The translations under genes and the position numbers were made by a program. Positions 13,329-26,600 of a stretch of 64,000 nt of DNA are shown here, piece by piece. The stretch's first letter is position 1. Each line of letters opens with the position of its first letter. Source of the stretch: Nymphaea colorata (Eukaryota > Streptophyta > Magnoliopsida > Nymphaeales > Nymphaeaceae); contig NC_045148.1 in NCBI RefSeq assembly GCF_008831285.2, positions 20,515,002 to 20,579,001 of the forward strand. Direction: 5' to 3'. The notes under the pieces are model-generated. The model made no database searches. It saw only the letters and a list, made by a program, of their open reading frames with translations, and had not been told where the DNA came from.

Positions 13329-15717
13329 ATGCCTTCATAATGTTATACATAAAAGTGCAACCAGAATTGATCGGGAAGGTGGTGCCGTAAATATGAGCAA
13401 AGCTGGTTATGTGCATACATTTCTATACAAAAATGTGTGAACGAAAATATATAATGATCATAACACCTTTGGCATATAAAAGTGGGAGCTCCTAGAAAGA
13501 ACAAAAAAAAAAACATTTTCTTTTGAAAAATCTCCAAAATACTCTAACTCTCGCTTCAATTTTTCTTTGCGCTGAGTGACCAGAATATGTGAAGTTCTGT
13601 TTAATTCGTTATATTTTATATCTTTTATGTACTGTAAATGGTAGATGTGCAACACTCTAATTGATTGATGGATATATGTTTTCCACTTAAGACGAAAGGA
13701 GAAAAGACTTCAGCTTCTTTGAGACAATGGCAGTGTCACAAGGTGGCTTCACGAAATTAGTTTAATAGATATGTTAATGTTTTGATATATTTGATTGTTA
13801 TACATATAAAGGACTCAAAGAAATTAAAGATTTTGAATGAGTGTCCTGAGTCGAGATATGTTTCTCTAAACAAGATTCACATCACTGAGGGATGAAAAAT
13901 GAAAAAAAGATAACATATTGCCCTCAACCTTTTTGTCAAATCAGTGAACTCTCACTAGCTAATTAGCCTGGGTTACATTCTCAAAGCAAAGTTAGGCTAG
14001 CCGTTAGACTGCATTCTGTAGAAGCTAAAATATAAGGCAAATTCCTATAAGATTATGAGCTGGGTTCCCTAGACAAGCACGGTTAGGCAGACTTTTATTC
14101 AACCTAATGTCCGAACCTAACTTGACAAGACCCTAAAGAAAAGCCAGTCACTTATTCATATTTATTTTTGATTGGGAGAAAAACTCCAAGCATCGATCAA
14201 GCTCTTACTGACTTCGCCAAATTATGAGGTAAACCTTGAGTTGACTTATTGTCAAAACTTTCGATGCACAGAAATGATCGTTTGGTAATCGGAACAGTAA
14301 GAAATTGTTTAAATGAATCTACCAATTTTTTTGAAAAGAATGTGAGAGGCAGTTTGACATTGACAATAAAACATATTATTTCATGTATTTGTCTTAAAGA
14401 TGTACCTAGATTCATATATCATTGTAATATAATATGCTATGAATCTGCTTTCAATTTTTATGATGAAACAATATGTTACTATTCCCAATCTGCATTTGCA
14501 TGGATTTGCCTTTCTTTTATGTTGATTGATAAACTGGTTATACAAATTCTTAAATGTATAGTGTAAAGAGACACGCGACAATAATGAACCCTTAACCTTC
14601 TCCGATTGAAGATCTCAGAAAGTAGCCATGTGCATGAAGTTATTATTGGCAACATGTTGCCCTCTGTGGACAGTATCTGCAAGCATGAAATAAATATGCT
14701 AGCGAATAAGATGTTGAAATATCTTCTCGGCGAGAGACACGTAATTTTCATATAAAGCATGCAAAGGAGTGAGAAAGGCCCGCGGTTCACACTTGTCAGC
14801 ATCGTCGAGTTACTGATGAAATGACTTGGGTCATTTCATTTATGGCTGTTCTGGATCTGGATCTTTCTCTCCCCATTCAGCTAGTCATATTCAATTTTTA
14901 ACGCTTATCCAAAAGCCGATCGAAGGGGCGTTTGATAGTCTCGGATTTGAAATCCAAAATGATTTAAAATTTTGAGATCCAAAGTGATTTGAGATCAGTT
15001 GAAATCTCAAATCCAGGTTAAACCCCCTTTCATCCGACCTCAAATATAAGGTTTTGGTCACAAAGCGACCTTTTCAAATAGTGGTAGGTTCCACATACAA
15101 GAGATCTGAGATCAACATCGGGTCTCAATCAAACACACCATGAAAGGGCCTTTCGGCATCCAGATTCAGAACAAGTCCTGCGAGGTCCGTTTGATCCAAA
15201 TTGATAATCTATGTACGAATTGTCAACCATTCATGTCAACGTGCATGAATGGTTGACAAAACCTGGATTCCATGCAGTTGGTCACTTCTAGGTCTAGATC
15301 TAAATCCAAGTACATGAATGATGGAATGTTGGATCCGAATATGGTCTAATCCCTTACAAAACTACACACAAAGTAAATTAAATCACAAACAGAACTATGG
15401 GTGACATAAAAAACCCAAGAAGCGTGCTTTGTTGGGCTAAATATTATGAAGGAAATTGTCATATTGCTAGAAAAAGTTTATTCTTACTGAAATATTTCCA
15501 AAAATTCTCATCATTGCATTGAATCCTGAATTATCCCACGATTATAACAGGGAATTCTCAAAAAACTACCGACTGTTTTTACTGTGCTAGCTCAAAGGAG
15601 AACTATTAAAATTGGAGTTACCAAGTTTTCAAAGACAAGGCGATTCATGATGAAGCATTGTTTGGTCATTCGGATACGGAAGGTCACGTGTCTCATAAAA
15701 TCATGTGGGGGCGATGA

Positions 15718-15752
15718 GTACCATCATACCCGCGTACCATCATACCCGCGTA
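15718..15752. repeat. 16-bp tandem duplication
   Basis: TACCATCATACCCGCG occurs twice in direct succession in non-coding DNA. Confidence 0.9.
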
Positions 15753-16994
15753 TTTATTTATCTCCACCTTTAGTTTTTACTGCAAGAGACAAGAACATAG
15801 CAAAGATTACTCGTTATTTTTGTCCCAGAAAGACATGTTTTCCCTTTCATTTGCGTCTTTCATCACCAACTTCCCTTATTTTTTTAATACCCAAGATGTA
15901 CTTGGGGCCACTTGACTCTTTAATTAATGATAGTCTCAAGATTTTCAAAGCCCAAATATTTAATTTGATTTTTTTATGAGTATTGCCGTCTAGATAGTTG
16001 AATTTTCAGGCCTTGAATTTCATGCAACCAAACCAAGATTCAGAAGTCGCGGGTCCTCCGACTGTTGTTTCTTGTGCCCCATTTCTTTTCTTTTTTTTTA
16101 GATTTTAATTGTTTAGGCATTTCCGGACCATCTCTTCTGCAAGGTAAATGGAGCATTAAGTGCACTCTTCAGATGAATCCTCAGGCTGGTTGACAGGTTG
16201 GTCAATTTTAAATGGCGGAACATTTCTCACAGGAGGAAGGTAAGAGCAATGAAATAGTCTCTTGGCACCATTCTTGCATGTGAGGTCCTGTCGTTCTGGT
16301 GCGAATTCATATTTCGGTTTTCTTTGTCTGTTAGTAGCCTACCTTCAGAGTTCTGGTTTGCGTCTTCTTTTAACAGAGACAACCTCTGTTCAGGGTAGAT
16401 CCGGGTTTGGCTTTGAAGGAAAGAGAGATGAGTCTTGTTAATTTCCTTGAAGTCCAACTCGGGCATGTTCAAGCTTCAGCTTTTGTTTGGGAGAATCTAT
16501 GGCTTGACCTCTAGATTAGTGAGAAGCAAGCTTTCATAGTGCCAGCTTGCCTTCAATTCTCCGTCCTGAATTTTCTTCCAACTGTATCATTTTAGCCAGG
16601 CCTTCTTGGTCAATTCCCTTCCAAAAGTAGCAACAGTGATGTCTAACAAGTGCTACTGTTTGTTCCTGTAGAGTTCCTATTCTGTCTGATGAGTAGACAA
16701 GGATTTTGTAACTGTAGTTTGAGTCTTGAAGCAGCAGAGCAAAAGGCCGGACGTTCGTTATTAGTTGCTCTGTTATTTCAGAGGCCGAAAAGGAGTTCGG
16801 TAGTGTAGCTGTGAAACTGCACAGCCCGATAGCAGGAAGCTTCTGCTTTGGATGAAAAGAAGCTCCATGGTAGGTGTAAGAGATACACCAAGTGAAAGGT
16901 GAAGTTTCTGAGAGTTACAGTTGAGAGGGGCGAGGATTTCTGAACAACACGGCATGAAATCTCAAGGGTATTGAGGAAAAAAGGGGAAAAAAAA

Positions 16995-19648
16995 ATGCCA
17001 ACGGTGTGGTTTGCTCTGAAGAGATCACTGCACTGCAAGTCTGAGCCCTCAGACGTGTATGACCCGAAAGCCAGGCGCCGCTTGAGCACAATTCACACCA
17101 AGAAAAGTGGGAGGTCAGGTTGTTCAAGGTCCATTGCTAATCTCAAAGATGTCATTCACGGCAGCAAAAGGCACATGGACAGGCCCCCAAGCTGCAGCCC
17201 AAGGTCAATAGGCAGCAGTGAGTTCCTCAATCCAATTACCCATGAGGTCATTCTGAGCAATTCAAGGTGTGAGCTCAAGATCACAGGCTTCAATGGTGCT
17301 AATGATGGTGGGTCTACTTTTGTGGGTACGCTCAGGCCTGGTACCCCTGGTCCCGGAGGGCAAAGCGCCCTCCACTATGGTCCTGCTTTTACAGGAAGCT
17401 TTGCCGCCACCCCTCCAAGAAAATCCCCCAGCCTCCATCTCTCCAATAGAGAGCCCTCCATTAATGGTGGTGCTGCTCTTTCTGCTGCTATTTTTAGCGG
17501 GAGCGGCTGCGTCGTGTCTACCCGGAGGTTTTCTCTGGACTCCGAAGCTCAAGCATGTTCCAGTATTGCGTGCCACAAATGTGGCGAGCATTTTGTGAAG
17601 TGGGAAGCTCTTGAATCTCATCATCTCTCAAAACATGCTGGTAAGAAAAGAAATTATCTGGTTTGTCATGGTTGTTCATGCTTTGAGATTTGTGAAATCT
17701 TTCTTTGATTTCCTTGTTTTCTCGTTTGTCATCATACTGTACTCCTTGGTTTCGGCTTGCATGATCGATTTATGGCAGAAAACTGTGAACCGAAGCGTCT
17801 TGGTTCTTTTTTAGCTCAGCTACTGAAGTGATATCTTGTTCTTCTTCTCTCTCAGCGTTCTGCTTTGTGGCATAATTTGCATCTAGTGTCCCAATAATTT
17901 AACGTTTTCGTATCTCTATGATTGGGGTTGGAGGGCGTGGCTTTGATGTGAAGAAGGCCCTGAAGAAAGGAGAGGTTGGGAGACCAATTGGACTTTGATA
18001 CACTGTACTGGAAATCCTCAATTGTCTAAATTGCTCATCTCTTCTTGGGAGACCAATTGGATTTTGTTACATTGTACTGGAAATCCTCATTGTCTAAATT
18101 GCTCATCTCTTCCCGACTAAGACGGTTCTGCCAAATATAGGTTTCACAGCTACTCAGAATGAATTTCTTGTGTGAATGTGTTTCTGGTTTTCTCAGATTC
18201 TTCAATTTGGGCAGAACTTCCATGTCTCAGTTAAGGTTGCTTCTTCAGAATGCGATCATTGGCGCATTTTTTTGTTACTTGTTCTGATTTTTATAGGACA
18301 GAAACTTCAGATTGCCAGACAGAATGATGCTTAACAGTGTCAAACCTGGGTTAAACATTACGTTATTGAAATGTCCACCTGGTTCGTATAAACCCAAACC
18401 CCAAAATTGTTTTGTACCATTTCAGATCAGAGCAGAATAGGAAGTCTTCTAGACCTGTAGGACATATAGTTTCTTCAACTATAATCCTGCTACGGATGCA
18501 ACTCACGGTGGTTCCGGATATTATGTTTTCCTTTACAGAGATTGTTGCTTTCTCTTCCTTTGGTCAATGTCTCCAAGCTTGCCATAACTTTTGTCTACCA
18601 TTATTTCAAACTCCTTCAAGGAGTTCCCAGGCTTCATTTCCTTGCAAGAAACTGGTTATTTTTTGGTCGAACTTCTCATGGAATCGAGCCTTTGTCTTTA
18701 CAGCTAGTTCCTTTTGGTACCAATGACAAAACATTTCTAGGCTCTTGATTCTCTCCTCCAGCCCGTGGACATCCTCACAACCGATCTAATCCCATTAGCC
18801 CGCTTGAAGACATAAAAAGGAGAACGAAAAATGAAAGCGACAGATTCTCTTTAATGCATTTATCCTCATCTCAAACGCTGCAGCTCTGGTCCAGCATTGT
18901 CTTTGATCCTTTTGAAGCATTAATACATTTTGTTCTCATTTGAAACTTCACATATTGTGTTCTTCTGCTGAGAAGTCACAAGAATTTAAGAATAAATGTG
19001 TCGCATATATTTGCAGTTACTGAGCTGGTTGAAGGCGATTCATCCCGAAAGATTGTGGAGATAATTTGCAGGACAAGCTGGTTGAAGTCTGAGAATCCAT
19101 GCGGCCGAATAGAGAGAGTCTTAAAGGTTCATAACATGCAAAGGACCCTTGCGCGATTTGAAGAATACAGGGAATCAGTAAAGATGAAAGCCAGCAAGCT
19201 ACCAAAGAAACATCCACGCTGCCTTGCTGATGGAAATGAACTGTTGAGATTTTATGGCACCACTCTCTCCTGTCCTCTAGGTATGAACGGCTCGTCCAGC
19301 CTCTGCGTCTCTGAGAACTGTAGCGTCTGCCGGATTATCAGACATGGGTTTTCGACGAAAAAGGAAATGAAAGAAGGAGTTGGAGTCTTTACAACGTCCA
19401 CGAGTGGAAGAGCATACGAATCCATTGAAGCGTATGAAGACAATCCTTCAGTAAGGAAGGCCCTGCTGGTCTGCAGGGTGATTGCAGGAAGAGTTCACAG
19501 ACCACTTGAAAACATTCTAGACGTGAGCGGCCAATTGGGTTTTGACTCGCTTGCGGGAAAAGTGGGTCCTTATTCAAACGTTGAGGAGCTCTACCTGCTG
19601 AATCCCAGAGCTCTCCTGCCATGCTTTGTGGTCATCTGTAAATCTTGA
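16995..19648 (+). CDS. C2H2 zinc-finger protein with PARP-like C-terminal region, two exons
   Basis: Exons 16995-17640 and 19017-19648 join through a GT-AG intron (phase 1) to encode 425 aa. The start is the ATG giving MPTVWFALKRSLHCKSEPSD; the frame is open upstream, but only through a TTG codon. Residues 193-214 form one C2H2 finger (C193, C196, H209 or H210, H214). Residues 30-75 are basic and Ser-rich. The second exon holds DGNELLRFYGTTLSC, a Cys-rich ENCSVCRIIRHGF segment, GVGVFTTSTSGRAYESIEAY and a hydrophobic C-terminus (LLPCFVVICKS). This architecture matches a plant-specific family (Arabidopsis At4g27240/At1g75710 type) whose C-terminal part resembles the PARP catalytic fold. Function is unassigned; a nuclear role is inferred from the finger. 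The position where PARPs use His (HG-type motif) reads FYGT here, so ADP-ribosylation activity is doubtful. Confidence 0.9.
17976..18113. repeat. 69-bp tandem duplication in the zinc-finger gene intron
   Basis: TTGGGAGACCAATTGGA starts at 17976 and again at 18045. Both copies continue through GTACTGGAAATCCTCA and ATTGCTCATCTCTTC, with a few differences. Confidence 0.9.
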
Positions 19649-22600
19649 TGACAGACCACTCTCTGCCACATCGTACTCTGAGTCCCCAACCATGGCAATC
19701 AAAGTTTTTCAGCTCTGTCGTTGTATTCATGTCCATACTAAGGCAAAGTAAAGATACTCGCTGCCTTTTCTCACTGCTTGGTCCAGCTTCTGTAGATTAT
19801 AATGTCAACCATTTTCTTCCTGTCAAAATTGACTTCCAGATTCCATCTTTATCTTCTGTGCAAGAGAATGTATTTCTGTAGATTATAATGGCAAGCACGA
19901 CCGTTCTGTCAAAATTAGTTTCTTGATTTCATGCGTGTATTTGTGTAGTTCTTATTTAACATCCAAATATAATTTCTATGAATGTCATGCCAAACAAGTT
20001 TGCTCCATGCCAAAACAATGGCGTTTTGAACTTCTCAGAGCTGCAATGCTACATGCCAAAACAGAATGGCTGTGTAAACTTCTCGGAGAAGTAATAAGTA
20101 CTAAGCTGCCGAATAGGGGATAACAGAGGCATGTCTGATATTGTGAGAAAGCAACTGGTGCTCATTCAATGTGGTAGGCATGCTTTTCTAGTTTTATTAC
20201 ATTCAGATTTCTTGTTTCAATTTGTTCTCCCATTCTTTTCATCAAGGACCTGTTTTTTTTTTTTCCTTTGGCTTTTTTTATTTTTGTCATTAGTGCAACA
20301 TTTATTACCATCACTCTCAGGCCCAAAGAGAAAGGTTTTCGGAATTGGCGCACGCCATATTCTTGGCTTTAGAAACTGGTGAAATACAGGGTTTTTTGCT
20401 TTAAAAATATGAGCTTGTCTCACATGTTTATTAAACTAACTCAAATTTTACCATTTGATGTTACATGCTTAAATTTGCCATTGGTTGCAAGAACATGAAA
20501 CATCATACGTACAGAAAAGATTTTCACAATGGAAACCTCTCTCTCTCTAGGTGAAAAACAGGTGATGCAATTTAAAACTTGTTTTATCCACTGTACAGGG
20601 TGGTGATGGCCACATGGAAAGCAAAGAGGCCGCCACTGAGAGGTATAACTTTTACTCAGGGAAATGCCAAGAGACGCCCCAATGAATCCAATCGAAATAA
20701 GTATCAAGAGCACAAAATTTTGTCTCTTCTATATACTCATCCTGACAGTCCGTCCTTCCCTCTCTCAAATTGTTTTTTTCTTGTCCTCTTTACAAGCCAG
20801 TCAAATTGTCCCTCACTTCTTCTAATTCAATTAACTTCCGAGAAAAGGAAAATATTCTTCCTTCCTGGACTACGTGGAAGCTATTTATTACTGTATAACT
20901 CAAACCTTGCGATAGAGAAAGTACCAGTGCATGCTCTGGTCATTTCTTAATAATCATTTTACTAATGTAAAAAAATTCAAACTGGAAAATAATAAATATG
21001 AATAGCCAGACCAGTGCTCTCAGAAGGGCATGCAAATGAGGTGTCCTCAGTTTGATTTTCGTGGCTACTATTCTTCTGAACAACAAATGGTAGCATATGC
21101 GATATTTCTAAAGTTGAAGAGTGTACCATAAGACCACCCAGGTCCTGAAGAAGTCTTGAACCTTTGCTTCTCATTTTAAGTACCACCAGCTATGCTACGC
21201 CTCTCAAGACAACTCATGGATGGTTTGTACTCCTTCCTACTCTATATCTCTTTTTCTTAAAACAAAATAACATTGGCAAATAGAAAATTACCATGGTTGC
21301 TCAACTTTCAGAAAATTTCTAAAGTTAAGCTTTCAAGTATTGGGTAACCTTTTTACATGTTGAAACCTACATGTCTTTGGGTATTTTTGTTCCTCTTGCT
21401 TTCTTCCTTTTTTTTTTTTTGTTTCCAGTCCAGCAGAAACTAAAGTTTAACTATACATTCTAAAGTTTCCGATTCCACCCGTGGTCATATTTCTGCCTTG
21501 TACCAATTACTGTATAAATACCAAAGCCGAAAGGTTCTTCATTTTGGGATCAATTGAATGATCAAGTGCCTGACACATTTCCCTACATGGTAGAGAAAGA
21601 CCAGGCCAGTTTTGAATGGGAAAAAGATAGATCCAAATCCAAATGAAGGCAAGGTCGAGAACAGATCAGAAATGCGTACAAGAACAGTACCATGTGTGAT
21701 GTGGGTTTTCGACGGAGGTCTTGTTACTGCACCTCAAAATATTGAGAAAGAAAGATTTTTTTTTTTTTTTCTTTTCCTTTCTCCGACTACTAACTTGTGG
21801 ATTGCAATTTTTAATTAGATTGAAAGCTTTCACTCGATACTTTCGATGAATTGTTTTCAGGGATTAATGAAGTATATATTTAAATATATCTCTTTTCTCT
21901 TGCTGGTTCGGCGCTGGTGGACTAGCGTAATCGTACCATGTTTTAGGCAAAAGTACTAAGTCCAGAAAGTGTTCAAAATTTGAATTAGTAGTGCCTTTTG
22001 TAAGGGCGTTTGATAGGAACGACATTGTACCCTTAGACCATATACTTCGATGACACCTTGTTCAATATCATATGATTACGAATGCTATTTACTTCTGAAT
22101 TCAATAAGTAGACACTGAACATAATCAAACCATGTTTTATAAAATGAGAACATATAAACTTTTGAGACATGTAACTTAGGAACATGTATTTCAAGAACTT
22201 TTCTTATCAAGGAGGTTTATAGAACACAACCATATGATGAACTGATACGATCTGCATCGGCCGGCCGATACCATAACTGGTATTATATACTGCATGTCTT
22301 AACATGGTCACCGCCATAAATGAGTTGAGCAAATCTATGGTGCAAGTTTCAAAGCCTCATATGACAAAATCTTCATTGTGGTGGATATTTGCAAGTGAAA
22401 TTGCCTTGATTGGCGTGGATTCGTAGGGATCGATCTTTGACTTGTAATCTTTGCCCGTCAACCTACAAATTGAAGGGCTTCAAGGGTGACGACGCTGTTC
22501 ATGCAATGCTGCAATATTAACTAAATCCTAATAAATGTTGCAGATCTCGATATTCAGCAGTTTCTTAGGCAAGGGACAATCTCGTGATGAGCGAATCCTC

Positions 22601-23229
22601 CAGCTGTATATGTGTGTACATATGAGCGTGCATGCAGGTGTAGGTGTAGGTGGGGTTCTGTCTACGGGGAAGAGCGAGGATGAATAAGTCTGTCTAATCC
22701 ATAGTTCCGACCAGTTCATCCTGTTTTTTAGGACCATTAGGTCAGGGACAGAACCACAAAACCAGATTGTTTAAATGTGATGTTTAGCCATTTAACCTTA
22801 TCGATATGATCTTAGGAATAGGTTGATACGAAACATATATTAAGTTGATCATTGTTGGACTTTTACAGTTTTTTTTTAATAAACAAAATCAACAATTTTA
22901 TAATGGAAAATTTCACATTTTTCATAAGAATCAAAGCATGTTTTATATCAAAATAGTTTTTTATGAATATGTTAATGTGCTTCTAGTTTATTTAAAATAA
23001 ACTTTTAACAAAAACTTAAATCGTTTGATTTTTGTTCCTGATCTAATGGTCTGGTTCTACCAATTTCTTTCTTTCTCTCTTTCTCTCTTCTCAACTCGAC
23101 TTATATTAAAAGCATGATTTTTATATACATTTCCAAGTTCCCGAACATGGCATCCATCACAACAAAAAAGATACTCGTAGAGCTATGAGAACTAGGGAAA
23201 ACATGTCCAGGTCGCTAAATACCAACTCT
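19649..23229. other. Intergenic region without a recognisable gene
   Basis: This holds the 3' flank of the zinc-finger gene and then AT-rich DNA. A SINE-like copy is at about 21000-21070. The remaining short ORFs have no family features. Confidence 0.5.
21000..21070 (+). repeat. SINE-like fragment, second copy
   Basis: GCATGCAAATGAGGTGTCCT and the following CAGTTTGATTTTC parallel the 11598-11660 segment, with a decayed B box. Confidence 0.35.
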
Positions 23230-23254
23230 TCTTGTCGTGTTGATTTATTATCTT

Positions 23255-23400
23255 GTAATCTTCGATGGCAGCTTGTTACATTTTCTGTCAATTATATTTT
23301 CATTTTGTCAATTCTCTCATTTGGGAGGAGCGCAACAACATGGACTTCAGGGGCACCTTCTCATCGCCGGATTCTGTGGCTCAACATGTACAGGAGATGC
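23255..23400 (+). mobile_element. LINE (L1-type) 3'-terminal coding remnant
   Basis: One frame reads RWQLVTFSVNY. A shifted frame then reads IWEERNNMDFRGTFSSPDSV. The order W-QLVTF, Y, IW-ERNN, FRG and S-EVA-like residues is typical of the extreme C-terminus of plant L1-type reverse-transcriptase polyproteins. The frame change and the lack of any upstream RT sequence show a 5'-truncated, decayed copy. The T-rich DNA after it could be the old 3' untranslated region. The call rests on motif memory only. Confidence 0.5.
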
Positions 23401-23607
23401 CCATTTTGCTATTTGGATACGGCGCTATCCTCCATCTACGGTTGGGTGATTGTGCCTCTCTGTCTATCCACTCTCTCCCCACCCCTTTTATTTTGTTTTA
23501 CTGTGCAGTTGTCTTGTATATTTCGTCATTTTGTTTATGTTTTTGCGGTTTGTTCTTATAGATAGGGACTTCTTGTCCTCAAATTTTGTTATGTATTCTC
23601 ATTTTAT

Positions 23608-23610
<3 letters not shown>

Positions 23611-23644
<34 letters not shown>
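23611..23644. repeat. (CT)n microsatellite
   Basis: About 17 CT units. Confidence 0.95.
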
Positions 23645-23649
<5 letters not shown>

Positions 23650-26600
23650 AATTAACATTGTGGACATTTTAAAATTAATAATTTTTTAAAAGAGGCAAAA
23701 TTAAGCAGACCAACAAAGTCTTACAAGAATTAGTGCATCATTTAGTTGTCAGGTTAACCATTTGTTAATGAAGAAATTTTCTTTAAAATAACTCATTAAT
23801 GCAATCCATGAAATATTGAAAGTGGATCTTCAAATTTCAAATTTCAAAAAGGACTGACCCAGTTCGGACATTCACACAATTTATTTCACAGATCTTTCTC
23901 TTTCTAAAACAGTTCTGACAGTTTCACACATTAAGTTGGTATTTGCACCGCGTAGATTGAACACGGTCCTGACACGAGAAATTAAGCAGGCATTTACTCC
24001 AAGCCTTTACAACCCTAGAGTTCAGGATTTATTGTTCTATATATACTTAGCCTGCCCCATCGTCAACTACCTACTTTCTTTTTATATCTGTGCGTTATTT
24101 ATGTAACACCGGACAGACCAGAGGTGTCCAAGAACCCACACTCCACGCAGCAATCAATCAATGCTCTCCTTCATTACATCTTTCACACCATGCTTGAATT
24201 CAAAGCCCGTCTCCTTCAGCCTTTTGGCTTTTGGAGGTAGGCTTCCACCCATTGAGCATATACACATGGTTTTCACAGCCAAGCAACATGGTTCGATCCA
24301 TCATGATGTACGGTTAAAAGAAAAACAAAGAAAAAATATGATGAATATTTTCATCATCTAATATTGGTTCACAACTTTTTCTTCTTGTTTTTCTCTCAAC
24401 CCCCCATTTACTTTAGATGGATGACCCTGATTAGATGGTTAGATGTGGGGGCAAAGTTAGAATTTTTTTTTCATAGGGTATTAAATATATAATTAACAAA
24501 TTTTTAATTGAACTTGGGTCCGCAATCCAGGTCTCGTGGAACTACTCCATATAATTATATCAAAATCCAACATGTAAATTCAAAGTTTCAGATTGAGCCC
24601 CACTGAGCCCCCTCCTAGCTATGCCCTTGGTTGAATGAATCTAGATAGCCACAGTCATCATTTAGAGTATACAAATGATATGATTATTACCTGGTCGTCT
24701 AATCAGGGCCGAGCCGTTTATTTGAAGTATATAAATGGTTGCGAGAAAAACAAGAAAAAAAAGTGTGTGTGGAGGAATTGCAATGCTCAAGCCATCTGTC
24801 CATCCTACCCTTCAAGCATGGGATGCGAAAAAATGTAAAGAATTATATATATATATATTCTTGAGAGGGGGAGGCAGGTGTGAGAATATTGTGGGGACGT
24901 AGCGTACAGAGACCCACAAATGTTTATCTATATTTTGGGGTAGTTATATTATTTACATGTTGATACTTCTTACAAATTTAAAATTTTAACACAAATTTTT
25001 TGGCTGCACCCCTGCTTCTTGGTGGCCCTACCGCCACCAAGGGATCAGAGTTGGGAATGAACCCACCAAGTGGGCTGGGCCCGAGATATCGAGCCATGGG
25101 CTCATCACCACATCAATGGAGTTGAGGCGGGACACCCTCTTCACCGATAGATTTAGCCTTCCAAGCAGCTTAGCTATCTGTCATATAGAAAATTTTGAAA
25201 GTTCTTTAGTATAATTTTTTTTTTTTGGGTATCTGGAAGAAGATATAACCTCCGCAAGGATCCATATCCACAACCATTCTTAGTGTTTGGCTTGAGTATC
25301 TGATTTGATTTAGATTAACTAAAGGTCCTCAACCTGATTGCTTATTTGGATCCACTATATGCTGGTTGATGATGTCGTTATTGCCGCATTGAGTGCCTAA
25401 GGTTATGTCATATATGGAAAGGGATCATATTTGACAGTCATCAGTCAAATGCAACTTAGAACAGCAATTGAAATGGTTAAGAATTTTAACCACCACCTTA
25501 TCAAGATCGATAATTCAGATCCAAAATAGTGACTTATTGTTAATTATGCTGGATTTTGATTCAAATTGATCGGATTTGTCCCCTACCTTAATTGGGTCCT
25601 TCAAAATCTGATTTTGGAGATTTGAATCCATTGAATTGGAAGTACTAATCTGATTTCATGCATCAAAATCATCTAAAACTTGTGTATATATGATGATACG
25701 TGATCATATGGATCCACTCATAATTTATTTATTCCACTTAATTTTGGCATTAAATTGTTTTAAAAAATCTTTGTTTTGTTCTCTAATTATCCTGGCATTT
25801 TTAAAGCAATCAGTGACGGGGGCAAGGCCAGGCCAGGCCAGGCCCTGAAGTTCTTAAGACTTCACCTTTTTGTATAAAAATGTTCTCCCTAAATATTTGG
25901 TCGGCCTTCTTGAGTTAATGTCTGGTTATTTATCAGGTTGCCGCCGGATTACCGACCTTTGGAGAAGACATCTACTAGGACTCAAAAGTAAGCTCGACAT
26001 GGTGGAAGGTTGGAAAATGGCAGTTGATGAACTCCAAAATTCCCTGAATTTGAAAGTTTAGCTGAAGAACAGGCATACTTCCAGTCCCCACTAAGATTTT
26101 AGTTCCCATTAGTAACCCAATGGCAGTTTCAGAGACAAAAGGGTTGAACCTGGATCCCTGCTCGTGGCGTGCACCTTATACCGCTTCTCAAGAAGCGATC
26201 GCACGAGCCACTATCCCATGAATCCGATGGCACCGGTCACACAGAAAGTCCCCTTCCGATCAGGTTGGCGATCGACAGCTTCCATGGCCGATTTGTTGAA
26301 GCTCTTTGATTCTTCTGTCTCTTCTTACCTCTGCCTTGTATATGTCACAGTGAGGTGATAACAATGGCTCGTTTATTCCCTTTGAGTGACCCTGAAGGTT
26401 ACCAGGCTTTTTGCGGGTTTCCTTCACTGAAAAAGGTGGTCTACGTATGTCCTTGCCTAGGAAACTTCAGACATGAATATGATATAGAGCTTCCTTTTCA
26501 GTTTGAACTATTTCACCAGGCCCACTACTACCATGTATACTTCAGATACAGTCTCTGTCGTTCAGATTCAACTTGATTTCGTTCAGTTCAGTTCTCACGT

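Larger units (their letters stand above)
11870..16994. other. Intergenic region before the zinc-finger gene
   Basis: Mostly AT-rich DNA without a convincing gene. It contains a (TA)n run at 12666-12700, a perfect palindrome at 13307-13328 and a short duplication near 15718-15750. The last part, roughly 16500-16994, includes the promoter and 5' leader of the zinc-finger gene. No TATA box could be fixed with confidence. Confidence 0.5.

Noticed and set aside
15584-15979. 131-aa plus-strand open frame
   Set aside because: Composition is that of translated AT-rich DNA, it contains the 16-bp duplication, and no domain is visible.
16971-16994. An upstream in-frame extension of the zinc-finger protein
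   Set aside because: The frame is open, but begins at TTG; the first ATG is at 16995 and gives the conserved family N-terminus.
23185-23565. 126-aa plus-strand frame as a host gene
   Set aside because: Part of it, together with a shifted frame, looks like the end of a LINE polyprotein; the rest is T-rich non-coding sequence.
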